Shown: piece by piece, positions 1 through 8,428 of the stretch | Numbering within the stretch: position 1 is the first letter of the stretch | Layout of the letters: each line of letters starts with the position of its first letter | NCBI GenBank assembly: GCA_964649745.1 | Contig: CAZYQI010000002.1 | Location: forward strand, 124,001 to 188,000 | Direction: 5' to 3' | Length of the DNA stretch: 64,000 bases | Source of the DNA: CAZEHS01 sp964649745 | Lineage (GTDB): Bacteria > Bacillota > Clostridia > Peptostreptococcales > Acidaminobacteraceae | Notes under the pieces: generated by a model | Seen by the model: only the letters and a program-made list of their open reading frames with translations | What the model was told of the DNA's origin: nothing | Databases searched by the model: none | Translations under genes and position numbers: made by a program

Positions 1-365
1 TGCGGGAAGCGGCCATGGCACTGGGGTCCACCCGAACCCAGTGTATTCTGACCGTTGTGGTGCCCGCAGCCCTTGGGGGAATCATCACCGGCATCGGTTT
101 GGTGGCCGGACGGGCATTCGGTGAATCGGCAGTAATTCTGCTGACTGCGGGGACCTCTTCATCGGGGAACCCATGGGACTTCAGCCTCTTTTCCTCAGGG
201 GGTACCTTGGCGGTTCATTTATGGTATGTTCAGGCGGAGGCGATTGTGCCCGATGCCAGGGAAATTGCAGATAAGGCATCTGCAGTCCTCGTCATTGTGG
301 CCCTGATGTTCAACTTTTTACTTCGGCTGCCGGTTCTTATAAACAAACGGTTGATGGGTAACTGA
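1..365 (+). CDS. pstA: Phosphate ABC transporter permease PstA (3' part)
   Basis: This is the C-terminal 120 or so residues of an inner-membrane permease of the PstSCAB phosphate importer. The reading frame enters from the left edge of the window (frame of position 3). The start of the visible part, REAAMALGSTRTQ, is the cytoplasmic EAA loop that contacts the ATPase PstB. It is followed by a hydrophobic segment with GRAFGESAVILLTAG, a PstA hallmark, and a last membrane helix near the C-terminus. The gene stops before a strong hairpin, and the next gene is convergent, so pstB does not follow as it usually does. Family assignment is firm; the subunit choice PstA over PstC rests on the C-terminal pattern. 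Confidence 0.85.
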   Translation, partial: REAAMALGSTRTQCILTVVVPAALGGIITGIGLVAGRAFGESAVILLTAGTSSSGNPWDFSLFSSGGTLAVHLWYVQAEAIVPDAREIADKASAVLVIVALMFNFLLRLPVLINKRLMGN

Positions 366-383
366 GAAAAAGCAGCGTAAAGA

Positions 384-425
384 CCGGCATCGGAGATTGG
401 ATCTCTGATGCCGGCCCTTTGATGT
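384..425. terminator. Terminator between pstA and the chemoreceptor gene
   Basis: A 14-bp stem (384-397 with 401-414, one G-U pair) has a 3-nt loop and is followed by CCCTTTGATGTTT. It lies 20 bp after the pstA stop and 15-20 bp before the end of the convergent gene. An A-rich stretch on its left would serve as a weak T-tract on the minus strand, so it may work in both directions. Confidence 0.7.
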
Positions 426-440
426 TTCCCGGTTAACGGG

Positions 441-2366
441 TTATGCACAGTGCTCACCGGGGAACAGATACAACGGCTCAATCCGGGAGAGGTTTGTTTC
501 CGGCACAGCTTCCGTCGGAGAATCTACTTTGAATCGGGAGACAAGGTGCACAAGGATGGAAGACTGGTTTTCGATATGGACAGAATTGTGGGTGACGATG
601 TCGGCCTGATCTACGATGCCTATGACCTTTTCTGCGATGTGGCCGGTACCGAGACTGCATTCGGTGGCAGCTTCAGTAATCTCTTTAGCCGTATGGACAA
701 CGCTTTGAATGGAGTGGAAGAGCTGGGAGGTGGTTTCCTTGAAGCCAAGAGACATCTCATTAAAATACCCGGCATCGGCCTGATATTGCCGGCTGGTTTC
801 CACCAGGGTGCCATAGTCTGTCATAATCTGTTCCTCGATGAACCTGAGCATTTTTTCAGAGGTCCTGGCCAGGCTTTCCACGGAAGCGGTGATCCCTTCA
901 GCGGTGGCCCGGATTCCGGCCACGTTTTTTTGCGATTCCTCCGCCAGCTTTCGGATTTCTGCTGCCACCACTGCAAATCCCCGACCCGCATCACCGGCAC
1001 GGGCGGCTTCGATAGCGGCATTCAAGGCCAGCAGGTTGGTTTGGGTGGCAATCTGCTGAATGGCCTTGGCCATCCTGTCAATATGGGAAACTCCGTGGGA
1101 TTCCTGAATGGCGTCTTGGATTTCGATCCGTGTCTGATGATAAAGTGCCTCGGTTCTTAGTTTGGAATCCCAAGCCTGCACGGCTACCTGGTCGGCTTTG
1201 CTGTGGATCCTATCGGAAAAAGCGGCGCCATCCAGGGCCTTTTGGGCGATTGCCTCAACAGAGGAGGCTATGCTTTCAAGGGTTTGGCGGATTTCTTCCG
1301 AGGAGGCGGTGGTTTCCTGCATGGCCGCTGAAAGCTGCTGTGTTGTTGAAGTAACGGCTTTAGCCCTGTCCTGGAGATGTTGGATGCTTTGTTTTGATTC
1401 CCCTGCAGACTGATTGATTCCATTGCTTTCGTCAATGACAGCGCTAACCAGGCTGCGGATATTTTCCAGGAATCGGTTGACAGCTCCAGCCATTTTTCCG
1501 ATTTCGTCCTTGCCGGCAATGGCAATAGGCTTTGTAAGGTCTCCGCCGCAGTCAGCCAGGGCATTCAAACCGTTTTCCAACTCTTTCAGGGGTCTTAGGA
1601 TACCCCGAGTGGTCATAACCCCCAAGACAACAGCTGCCAGAAACCCGGCCAGAATGGAAAAAATTGAAATGATGATAATTTGCCGAACGCCCTCATCGGC
1701 AGCGAACTGACTGTCTGCAGCAGCCGTTTTGTTGATTTCAGCCAACTGCACCAGAAACCCATGAGATTTTGAAAGCGTGACCGCGGTAGGTCCCAGCAGC
1801 TGATCCTTCATCAACTGGTAGTTTTCCTCACTGGGATTTGATTCGTAGGCCGCCGCCATCCCAGAAAGCATGCGGGCATTCTCTGTCCAAGCCTGCCAGG
1901 CAGGGGTCAGCTCTTCCAGCAGAGCACTCTCTTCAGGTGTATGAGGCAGCATGGAATAATCATTCCACGCCTGATCGATCCGTATAAAGGCCTCCTCAAT
2001 GAGAATGGCATAAGACTCCCGTTGTTCCGCCTCAATATCCCGGAGCAGGAGTGTCTTCTCCTGAGCATCAATGGATGCCTGAGCCTCACCCAATATCAGT
2101 AATGCCTGTACACTGGGGAGCCGGTTGTTTGCAATCTCCTGAAGCTGTGAATTTGTGCGGTTAAGCCCCCAAAGCCCCACTGCACCGACCACCAGCGTAA
2201 CCGAGGCGACACTGAAAAAACCAACCAGCAGATTCCGATAAATTCCGGGGGGAAGCCCCTGAAAATGTGCCGATTTGCGCAATAGAACGCCTTTGTAATG
2301 ATTCAGCCATTTGTACCAAAGCTTTCGGTTTAAGCGTTTTTTTATCAGGCCATTTGAATCCATCAT
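441..2366 (-). CDS. Methyl-accepting chemotaxis protein
   Basis: A transmembrane chemoreceptor of about 641 residues. A basic N-terminus is followed by a first membrane helix (GFFSVASVTLVVGAVGLWGL). Next comes a mostly helical periplasmic region of about 160 residues resembling the four-helix-bundle MCP sensor, and a second helix (IIIISIFSILAGFLAAVVL). A HAMP linker and a long helical signalling domain complete it. The hairpin tip that binds CheA/CheW is intact (EAARAGDAGRGFAVVA, around residues 445-480). I place the start at 2366 because GGAGGA lies 6 nt upstream; an in-frame ATG at 2387 precedes that ribosome site and is less likely. The ligand cannot be read from the sequence. No chemotaxis genes lie next to it, so it is an orphan receptor. 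Confidence 0.9.
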   Translation of the reverse strand: MMDSNGLIKKRLNRKLWYKWLNHYKGVLLRKSAHFQGLPPGIYRNLLVGFFSVASVTLVVGAVGLWGLNRTNSQLQEIANNRLPSVQALLILGEAQASIDAQEKTLLLRDIEAEQRESYAILIEEAFIRIDQAWNDYSMLPHTPEESALLEELTPAWQAWTENARMLSGMAAAYESNPSEENYQLMKDQLLGPTAVTLSKSHGFLVQLAEINKTAAADSQFAADEGVRQIIIISIFSILAGFLAAVVLGVMTTRGILRPLKELENGLNALADCGGDLTKPIAIAGKDEIGKMAGAVNRFLENIRSLVSAVIDESNGINQSAGESKQSIQHLQDRAKAVTSTTQQLSAAMQETTASSEEIRQTLESIASSVEAIAQKALDGAAFSDRIHSKADQVAVQAWDSKLRTEALYHQTRIEIQDAIQESHGVSHIDRMAKAIQQIATQTNLLALNAAIEAARAGDAGRGFAVVAAEIRKLAEESQKNVAGIRATAEGITASVESLARTSEKMLRFIEEQIMTDYGTLVETSRQYQADAGYFNEMSLGFKETTSQLFHSIQSVVHTAKEITEAATECSLGTGHIAEKVIGIVDQADIVTHNSVHIENQSSILVHLVSRFKVDSPTEAVPETNLSRIEPLYLFPGEHCA

Positions 2367-2508
2367 ACGCATTCCTCCGGTGCTCATTTAAAATGTGAAA
2401 GTGTATGTACTGAAAAACAGCTACAGGATAATCGTATACCGGCAACGATAAGCTTGAGGAGAGAACGGGTTAAATGGGTGTTAAATGTGTTGAAATGTCC
2501 AATTTCCG

Positions 2509-2537
2509 TGCACAATTTCCTCGTCAGGGGCTATAAT
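2509..2537 (+). promoter_or_regulatory. Sigma-A-type promoter of the acetyltransferase gene
   Basis: TGCACA (2509-2514), a 17-bp spacer and a perfect TATAAT (2532-2537) lie just ahead of the ribosome site GGAGGAG and the ATG at 2566. Confidence 0.55.
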
Positions 2538-2565
2538 CGAATCAATACGATATTCGGAGGAGAGT

Positions 2566-3327
2566 ATGATCCGTAAAATCAGCCCGGAAACCTATAGTAC
2601 CCTTAATCGCTGCCTTGCACGGGACAGTGCCAGAAGCTACTTCATACGTCTTGGATTGCTGGACGAAGGCATATTTCAAGCCGTTTACGCCGATATTACA
2701 GAATCCGAAGACGTGAGCACCATCCTGTGCCAGCGGCGGAGCGGTACCCTGCAGCTCTGGTCTGACGGCAATGCGGATGGTGCCGACCTGGCCGCCGTTA
2801 TGGAGGAGCTTCCGGGAAAACAGCTCATCAGCCCCCTGGGGTGCTGCGAGGGATTGATTTCAGCGGGACTGTTCAGGACCTGTAGGCCGGGAGCATGGAT
2901 CGCCTCATTGAAGGCGCTTTCCGGCTCTCGTCATTACGAGGATGTGGAACCTTTGGGCCCGGAGGACATTGAAGAGGTAGCTATTTTGTATGGCACCGTT
3001 TTTGAACAGCATATGTCTGTGAAACAGATGAAGGAGAAACTTTCCTCAGGAAGAGGCAAGGCCGTGGGAATCCGTCGACAGGGACGCATCGTAGGGGTGG
3101 CCCAGACCGAATTTGAAGAAATAAACAGCGCTCTGATTGTGGGAGTGGCGGTGCACGCCGAGTACAGACGTATGGGGCTGGCGGAAGCCTGTACCGCACA
3201 GTTATGCAGAGCCCTGTTAGCTGAAGGGAAAACCCCCTGGCTTCAGTACGACAACCCCGCGGCAGGGATGCTCTACCATAAGCTGGGTTTCAAAAAAGTC
3301 GACAGGGTCATGCATTGCAGCCGGTGA
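2566..3327 (+). CDS. GNAT family N-acetyltransferase
   Basis: A 253-residue protein. Its C-terminal third carries the acetyl-CoA-binding core of the GCN5-related family: GVAVHAEYRRMGLAEA fits motif A (V-x-V-x-x-x-x-R-x-x-G-x-A), and YDNPAAGMLYHKLGFKKV is the usual terminal beta-bulge region with the LGF signature. The N-terminal half is not recognisable and probably forms a second, degenerate GNAT-like lobe, as in FR47-type members. The substrate cannot be predicted. The gene has its own promoter and stands alone between a divergent chemoreceptor and the ROK regulator. The start is supported by GGAGGAG 5 nt upstream. Confidence 0.85.
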   Translation: MIRKISPETYSTLNRCLARDSARSYFIRLGLLDEGIFQAVYADITESEDVSTILCQRRSGTLQLWSDGNADGADLAAVMEELPGKQLISPLGCCEGLISAGLFRTCRPGAWIASLKALSGSRHYEDVEPLGPEDIEEVAILYGTVFEQHMSVKQMKEKLSSGRGKAVGIRRQGRIVGVAQTEFEEINSALIVGVAVHAEYRRMGLAEACTAQLCRALLAEGKTPWLQYDNPAAGMLYHKLGFKKVDRVMHCSR

Positions 3328-3344
3328 GATGCAATTTTTGCATC

Positions 3345-3374
3345 TTGACACCAAGGGGTGTTGTGGAATACACT
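3345..3374 (+). promoter_or_regulatory. Promoter of the ROK-regulated sugar locus
   Basis: A perfect TTGACA (3345-3350), an 18-bp spacer and TACACT (3369-3374) lie 57 bp before the regulator start. It begins a run of seven co-directional genes ending at 11578. Confidence 0.5.
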
Positions 3375-3395
3375 GCTATTAATAAAGAAAGTTAC

Positions 3396-3407
3396 TTAAT
3401 TAATTAA
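3396..3407. promoter_or_regulatory. AT-rich palindrome, candidate ROK operator
   Basis: TTAATTAATTAA is a perfect 12-bp palindrome just downstream of the -10 box and upstream of the regulator gene. ROK repressors bind AT-rich dyads, so an autoregulatory operator is plausible; this is inference from position and symmetry only. Confidence 0.35.
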
Positions 3408-3431
3408 ATCGCTGGCTGAGGGGATCTAGAT

Positions 3432-4601
3432 ATGAAAAAATATGTTGGACAGCCACAGACAATGAATCAGCTGAATCAGGTGATTGTCAAGGATGCCATT
3501 GCCAAGAACGGCCCTGTTTCAAGACCCCAGATTGCGGAACTCACCAAACTCAGCGTCCCCACTGTGCGAAAGATCATTGAGATGATGCTGGAGGAAGGAA
3601 GCCTGGAAGAAACGGTATCTGAGAACGGCGGTGTAGGGCGCCGTGCCACCTGCTATCAGCTAAAGGGTGATGTGGGATATGTTGCCGCCCTCTATATTGA
3701 AAACGCCTATGAAAACGGTTTCGTGAAAGGCGTCCTGGTGGATCTGCTGGGGGTTGTGGTTTACCGGGAAGAGCGAAAGATTGACTACAACCTGGAGGCT
3801 CCCCGGAAAAGCAGCATTTTCGGGCTGATTGATGCACTGATTGAGAAAACGCCCTCCAATGGAACCCTCTGCGGCATATCCATGGGGATTCCCGGAGTTG
3901 TGGAGGATAACGGCACGATTTATCGGATGCCCAATATCCTTCAGTGGGAGGGTGTGAACCTGAAACAGCTGATGGAAGAACGCTATGGCGTTCCAACCTA
4001 TATTGAAAACGATGTAAACCTAACCGCCGTGGGGATTTATCATAAATACTACAGCGGCGTCCGGCAGGACATGGTCTATATGTATTTTGGAGAAGGCATA
4101 GGGGCCGGAATCATATTGAGAGGCAAGCTCTTCAAAGGGCACAACAATTATGCCGGAGAAATCAGCCATATGTTGGTCAGCAGCCGTCACAACGGGGAGC
4201 TTAAACCCCATCGGCAACTGGGGTACTTCAGTTACGAGAATCTCAGGCTCATTGAAGAAATATTGCACGATCAGGGCCTTCGGCAGCAACTGAGCAGTGA
4301 CCCGGAGGGCGGGGCGTACCTGAAGGATCCCAGGATTAACGCCATGATGAATACGATTTCCTATGCCATCATCAATATGATCACACTAATCAATCCAGAG
4401 GTTGTGGCCCTGAGGGGAGAATTTCTGACTCCCGGAATGCTAAAGGCCATGGCAGCCCTGATATCAGAATATATCGGAGAACGAAATTGTCCCGAGCTAT
4501 ACCTCGTCAGGGACGAGGACATCGGGCTGGAGGGCACTGTAAAGTTAGGGCTTTCCCATAGCAGCGCCAGTCTCACTTTTATGGATGATAAAGGTGTGTA
4601 G
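3432..4601 (+). CDS. ROK family transcriptional regulator (NagC/XylR type)
   Basis: A 389-residue predicted repressor of a sugar-utilisation operon. Residues 10-70 form a winged helix-turn-helix (SRPQIAELTKLSVPTVRKII). The rest is an actin-like ROK domain with GISMGIPGVV, the END motif (YIENDVNLTA) and the glycine-rich phosphate loop GEGIGAGIILRG. The zinc-binding CxCGxxGC signature seen in many ROK kinases is absent after the GEISH segment, which fits a regulator rather than a kinase. It is the first gene of the amino-sugar-like locus and is preceded by a promoter and a palindrome, so autoregulation and control of the downstream genes are likely. The effector is presumably a sugar or sugar phosphate from the pathway. 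Confidence 0.88.
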   Translation: MKKYVGQPQTMNQLNQVIVKDAIAKNGPVSRPQIAELTKLSVPTVRKIIEMMLEEGSLEETVSENGGVGRRATCYQLKGDVGYVAALYIENAYENGFVKGVLVDLLGVVVYREERKIDYNLEAPRKSSIFGLIDALIEKTPSNGTLCGISMGIPGVVEDNGTIYRMPNILQWEGVNLKQLMEERYGVPTYIENDVNLTAVGIYHKYYSGVRQDMVYMYFGEGIGAGIILRGKLFKGHNNYAGEISHMLVSSRHNGELKPHRQLGYFSYENLRLIEEILHDQGLRQQLSSDPEGGAYLKDPRINAMMNTISYAIINMITLINPEVVALRGEFLTPGMLKAMAALISEYIGERNCPELYLVRDEDIGLEGTVKLGLSHSSASLTFMDDKGV

Positions 4602-4634
4602 ACGGCAGCAATTAATCGAGAGGGGAAGACCGTG

Positions 4635-5828
4635 ATGAATGGCAGCAAAATAAAGCTGAATGTCCAGTTTTTTTCCGGGGGCTTTGATCGTCAGCAGGTG
4701 GATTTTTACGCACTTCGTGAGAAATTGGACTGGCTTTTGGCACATTTTGAGCTAACCCGGGTTGTCGTTGGGTGGAGTCAGGACGAAGCCCTTTATGATC
4801 AAATCGGGGGATATCTCCGGGGGAAGGGCGTTAAACTGCTCTTATGGCTCCCTGTTTTTTCGGAGCTGGGTTATTTTAAGGAGTTCCAACCGGTGCTGGA
4901 TTACACAGGGGCTCCTGTAAAACAGCAAAGTCTTCAGGAAGGGGAGAACTTTGAATTTTATTGCCCGGTACATAGCGGAAATCGGGAGGCAATAAGGGAG
5001 ATCGTTGACAGTCGGTTTGCGAGACTTCCCATTGACGGAGTTTTTTTAGATAAAATCCGCTATCCATCCTTTTCAAATGGAATTAACGGCGTATTTTCAT
5101 GCTTTTGTCCATCCTGTGTCCGTCGGATGACCGAGGAGGGGCTTGACATTGATGCCCTTAAGGCCGCCATTGAAGCCATGGATCTGAATCCGGTTACTCA
5201 AAAGGCGGGGAACCCCGGGATCATAACAGATTACAGAGATTTGACCTATCAGTTTGAAAACGGGCATATAAATGAGTTTTTCCGTTTTAAGCAACACAGG
5301 ATAACCGAAGCGGTTTCCGGGCTGAGCCGGCATTTAGCCAACCTGGGGCTGGAGGTGGGACTGGATACCTTTTCCCCTCATCTGAGCCCCTTTGTAGGCC
5401 AGGATATCAAGACCCTGCTGAATTGGGGAGCTTATGTGAAGCCCATGTACTACAGACAGACCTGGGCACCGGCCGGACTGCCTTATGAAACAGGTTTGAT
5501 GGCAGATGTTTTCCGGTATGTCGGGGAGGATTCCCTGCTTAAGGAGTGTTTCGAAGCATCGGGCCACGGGAAAACCTTTCGCCGGGAATTTGTAGAAAGA
5601 GAACTCCGTGAGCTCCAGCGCGTTCCGCAGTACGATAAGCTGCATTTTGGCTTTGAGGTCAATCGAAAAGCCCATATTGCGCCGGTGGATCCTCACTACG
5701 TAGAAGAAAGTGTCACCCTCTTTTGTGAAGCCGGAGCGAAGGGGTTGTCTCTTTCATGGGATATGATGGATGCGCCTCAGGAGAATCTAATGGCTGTTGA
5801 GGCCCGATTAATACAGGATGGAAGGTGA
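4635..5828 (+). CDS. Putative TIM-barrel glycoside-hydrolase-like protein
   Basis: A 397-residue cytoplasmic protein without signal peptide. I do not recognise a named family with certainty. Alternating beta/alpha segments and several barrel-like strand ends suggest a TIM barrel similar to uncharacterised glycosidase-like families: RVVVGWSQDE, GVKLLLWLPVFSE, IDGVFLDKIRYPSF, VGLDTFSPHLSPF and AYVKPMYYRQ. Acidic residues at strand ends (for example the D in FLDKIRYP and in GLDTFSP) are candidates for catalysis. A small CPSC-type pair (CFCPSC) lies mid-protein. AGGGGA lies 8 nt before the ATG at 4635. The gene sits between a ROK regulator and a sugar ABC transporter, which points to intracellular processing of an imported glycoside or amino sugar; that role is inference. 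Confidence 0.6.
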   Translation: MNGSKIKLNVQFFSGGFDRQQVDFYALREKLDWLLAHFELTRVVVGWSQDEALYDQIGGYLRGKGVKLLLWLPVFSELGYFKEFQPVLDYTGAPVKQQSLQEGENFEFYCPVHSGNREAIREIVDSRFARLPIDGVFLDKIRYPSFSNGINGVFSCFCPSCVRRMTEEGLDIDALKAAIEAMDLNPVTQKAGNPGIITDYRDLTYQFENGHINEFFRFKQHRITEAVSGLSRHLANLGLEVGLDTFSPHLSPFVGQDIKTLLNWGAYVKPMYYRQTWAPAGLPYETGLMADVFRYVGEDSLLKECFEASGHGKTFRREFVERELRELQRVPQYDKLHFGFEVNRKAHIAPVDPHYVEESVTLFCEAGAKGLSLSWDMMDAPQENLMAVEARLIQDGR

Positions 5829-5834
5829 GTGCAA

Positions 5835-7331
5835 ATGGCAGAACCTATTCTCAGGCTGGAAGGTGTCGGGAAAGAATTTTCCGGCGTCCGGGTTTTGAAG
5901 GGAATCGATCTTACGGTCAATTCCGGAGAAGTGCTGGCCGTATTGGGGGCCAACGGCGCGGGTAAATCCACTTTGATGAAGATCATAGGCGGCGCCCATC
6001 AGCCTGATGGCGGTCGGATGTTTCTTCAAGGAATCCCGTTGACGGTCAGTTGCCCCAGCGAGGCCAGAAAAAATGGGATTGCCGTGATTTACCAGGAACT
6101 GAGCCTGGTTCCTACTCTGGATGCCGTGTCCAACGTTTTTCTGGGTCGCGAGCGACAGCGGGCCAGGGTTCTGGATAAAGCGGCCATGGCTGCGGAATAC
6201 CTGTCTGTTTCTGAAATGCTGAATTTCAATATCCCGGGAGATGTGAAGGTGTCACGGCTCAGTATCGCGCAGCAACAAATGGTGGAAATCATGAAAGCCG
6301 TTTCCACGGATGCGCGGATTATCATCATGGACGAGCCCACCGCGTCTCTTACGGAAACTGAAAAGGATATGCTTTTCGAAATCGTTCTGAGGTTAAAGAA
6401 TCAGGGCAAAACCATCCTCTATATTTCCCATATGCTGGACGAGATTTTTAAGATCGCAGATCGGATTGCCGTTTTACGGGATGGTGAGATCGTCAATGTC
6501 TGCAACACCCGGGATACGGACAAGGATGGGGTTATTGCCATGATGATGGGGAACACCCATACCGACCAAGACCGGATGATTCGTCAACGGCGGAATTATA
6601 AGGATCAGCCCCCTGTTTTGGAGGTTCGCAATCTCTCCATGGGAAAGCTGCTGCAGCAGGTATCCTTAACACTTCACCCCGGTGAAATACTGGGCATCGC
6701 GGGGCTTGTGGGTTCGGGCCGCACAGAGCTGTGTATGGCACTTTTCGGTGCTCAGAGGATCGATGGCGGCGAGGTGCTGGTTGAAGGAAAGAAAGTCGTC
6801 ATCAACTCCCCCAAAAAGGCAATTCGAATGGGGATCGGTCTGGTTCCGGAGGATAGAAAAAACCTGGGTCTTATTCAGATTCAGGAATCCTACAAGAATG
6901 CCACGGCGGTTCAACTGAACCGTATGAGCCATAGGGGATGGATCAGCCGGAAGAAAGAGCTGGCCTTCATGCAGGACGCCAGAGAGCGCCTGCGGATCAA
7001 ACTGAGCAGTCTTACTGTCCGGGTACGCAATCTCAGTGGAGGCAATCAGCAGAAGATCGTAGCGGCCAAATGGCTGGATATGGATCTGAAGGTTATCCTC
7101 TTCGATGAACCCACCAAGGGGATTGATGTGGCTGCCAAAGAAGATATTTTCCGTATTGCAGCGGATTTTGCTCAAAAGGGAATGGGGGTAGTTTTCATAT
7201 CCTCAGATCTCGATGAGGTTGCCCGACTGTCCGACCGGGTTTTGGTCATGCACTGTGGCCGGATTGTAAAAGAGCTGGAAGCGGATGCAGTAAACGCTGC
7301 GGAGATTCATTATGCAGCTCTGCACGGGTAA
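5835..7331 (+). CDS. Sugar ABC transporter ATP-binding protein (RbsA/MglA type)
   Basis: A 498-residue tandem ATPase that powers a CUT2-type sugar importer at the inner face of the membrane. The first nucleotide-binding domain has Walker A GANGAGKST (residues 38-46), a degenerate signature LSIAQQQ and Walker B IIIMDEPTAS. The second has a non-canonical Walker A region GLVGSGRTE, an intact signature LSGGNQQK and Walker B VILFDEPTKG. This asymmetry is normal for RbsA/MglA proteins. The ATG at 5835 is preferred over the GTG at 5829 because of the spacing from GGAAGGTGAG. The permease and binding-protein genes follow directly. Confidence 0.93.
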   Translation: MAEPILRLEGVGKEFSGVRVLKGIDLTVNSGEVLAVLGANGAGKSTLMKIIGGAHQPDGGRMFLQGIPLTVSCPSEARKNGIAVIYQELSLVPTLDAVSNVFLGRERQRARVLDKAAMAAEYLSVSEMLNFNIPGDVKVSRLSIAQQQMVEIMKAVSTDARIIIMDEPTASLTETEKDMLFEIVLRLKNQGKTILYISHMLDEIFKIADRIAVLRDGEIVNVCNTRDTDKDGVIAMMMGNTHTDQDRMIRQRRNYKDQPPVLEVRNLSMGKLLQQVSLTLHPGEILGIAGLVGSGRTELCMALFGAQRIDGGEVLVEGKKVVINSPKKAIRMGIGLVPEDRKNLGLIQIQESYKNATAVQLNRMSHRGWISRKKELAFMQDARERLRIKLSSLTVRVRNLSGGNQQKIVAAKWLDMDLKVILFDEPTKGIDVAAKEDIFRIAADFAQKGMGVVFISSDLDEVARLSDRVLVMHCGRIVKELEADAVNAAEIHYAALHG

Positions 7332-7340
7332 ATAACAGAC

Positions 7341-8321
7341 ATGGAGACGAATGCTATGGAGATGACGGCTAAATCACTGAAAAAGCGTTTTAAGGAATTC
7401 CCGATTAAAGATTATGGGGTGGTAATTGGTTTCATCCTTCTGTGTATCATCATCAGTTTTGCTACACCTGCCTTCTTTACAGGTAAGAACATTCTGAACC
7501 TGCTGCGGCAAAGTTCAATCATCGGGATTATCGCCACCGGGATGACCTTTGTCATCCTATCAGGTAACTTTGACTTGTCCGTGGGAGCCGTGGCGGCATT
7601 TTCCGGAGCCGTGGCATTGACACTGATGGGTCAGGGGCATGGACTGTTCTTCAGCATTGCAGCGGCTCTTGCAACCGGTTGCCTGGTGGGCTTTCTCAAT
7701 GGGGTTCTGGTGGCCAAGGTTAACATCCCATCCCTGATCGCTACCATGGGAATGGTTACAATTGTTCGCGGCGTTCTGTTGCTTTTTACCGGAGGCTATC
7801 CCATATCGGGGTTTTACGACAATTTTGATTTTATCGGCAACGGCTATCTGTTGGGCCTGCCGGTTCCTGTACTGATATTTTTCGGCGGCATCGCGGTGTC
7901 CTATTTCATTTTGAATAAAACACAGCCAGGGCGATATATCTATTCGGTCGGTGGAAACGCCGAGGCAAGCCGGCTTTCAGGGATTTCCGTCGATCGGTAT
8001 AAAATAGGTGTATTTGTCATTAACGGATTGTTGGCCGCCCTGGCAGGAATTGTACTGGCCGCCCGACTCAGCACAGCCACTCCGGTGGCGGGGGACGGAT
8101 ACGACTTGGATGCTATTGCAGCCGTTGTCATTGGGGGCACCAGTGTTGCCGGCGGTGAGGGGAATGTGCTCCGAACCATTATCGGAGTCCTGTTTATGAG
8201 CGTGATCAGCAACAGCTTCAACCTTCTGGGGGTCAACATCTACTACCAGTATATTTTTAAAGGGTTGATCATCTTGGCAGCTGTAGGCTTTGATTGCTAC
8301 AGCAAAAAAAAGGCCCGATAG
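7341..8321 (+). CDS. Sugar ABC transporter permease (RbsC/XylH type)
   Basis: A 326-residue membrane protein with about eight to ten hydrophobic helices. It has CUT2 permease landmarks: an N-terminal TGKNILNLLRQSSIIGI stretch, the GNFDLSVGAVAA motif and the cytoplasmic loop with SVGGNAEASRLSGISV. It forms the channel partner of the upstream tandem ATPase and lies 9 nt after it. In-frame ATG codons at 7356 and 7362 have better ribosome-site spacing (GGAG at 7343) than 7341, so the true protein may be 5-7 residues shorter. The substrate is a monosaccharide by family; the neighbouring kinase suggests an amino sugar. Confidence 0.92.
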   Translation: METNAMEMTAKSLKKRFKEFPIKDYGVVIGFILLCIIISFATPAFFTGKNILNLLRQSSIIGIIATGMTFVILSGNFDLSVGAVAAFSGAVALTLMGQGHGLFFSIAAALATGCLVGFLNGVLVAKVNIPSLIATMGMVTIVRGVLLLFTGGYPISGFYDNFDFIGNGYLLGLPVPVLIFFGGIAVSYFILNKTQPGRYIYSVGGNAEASRLSGISVDRYKIGVFVINGLLAALAGIVLAARLSTATPVAGDGYDLDAIAAVVIGGTSVAGGEGNVLRTIIGVLFMSVISNSFNLLGVNIYYQYIFKGLIILAAVGFDCYSKKKAR

Positions 8322-8428
8322 CTCTGAGAGCCAGGCAGTTGGAAGCGGAAGGGGGATAGGAGCCGTTTACCATGACGTGTTAAAGGGAAGTATTCGACAG
8401 CAATCAACTACAGAGGAGGAAATCAATC

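Noticed and set aside
450..1160. 236-residue plus-strand frame over the chemoreceptor gene
   Set aside because: Antisense shadow of the conserved signalling domain.
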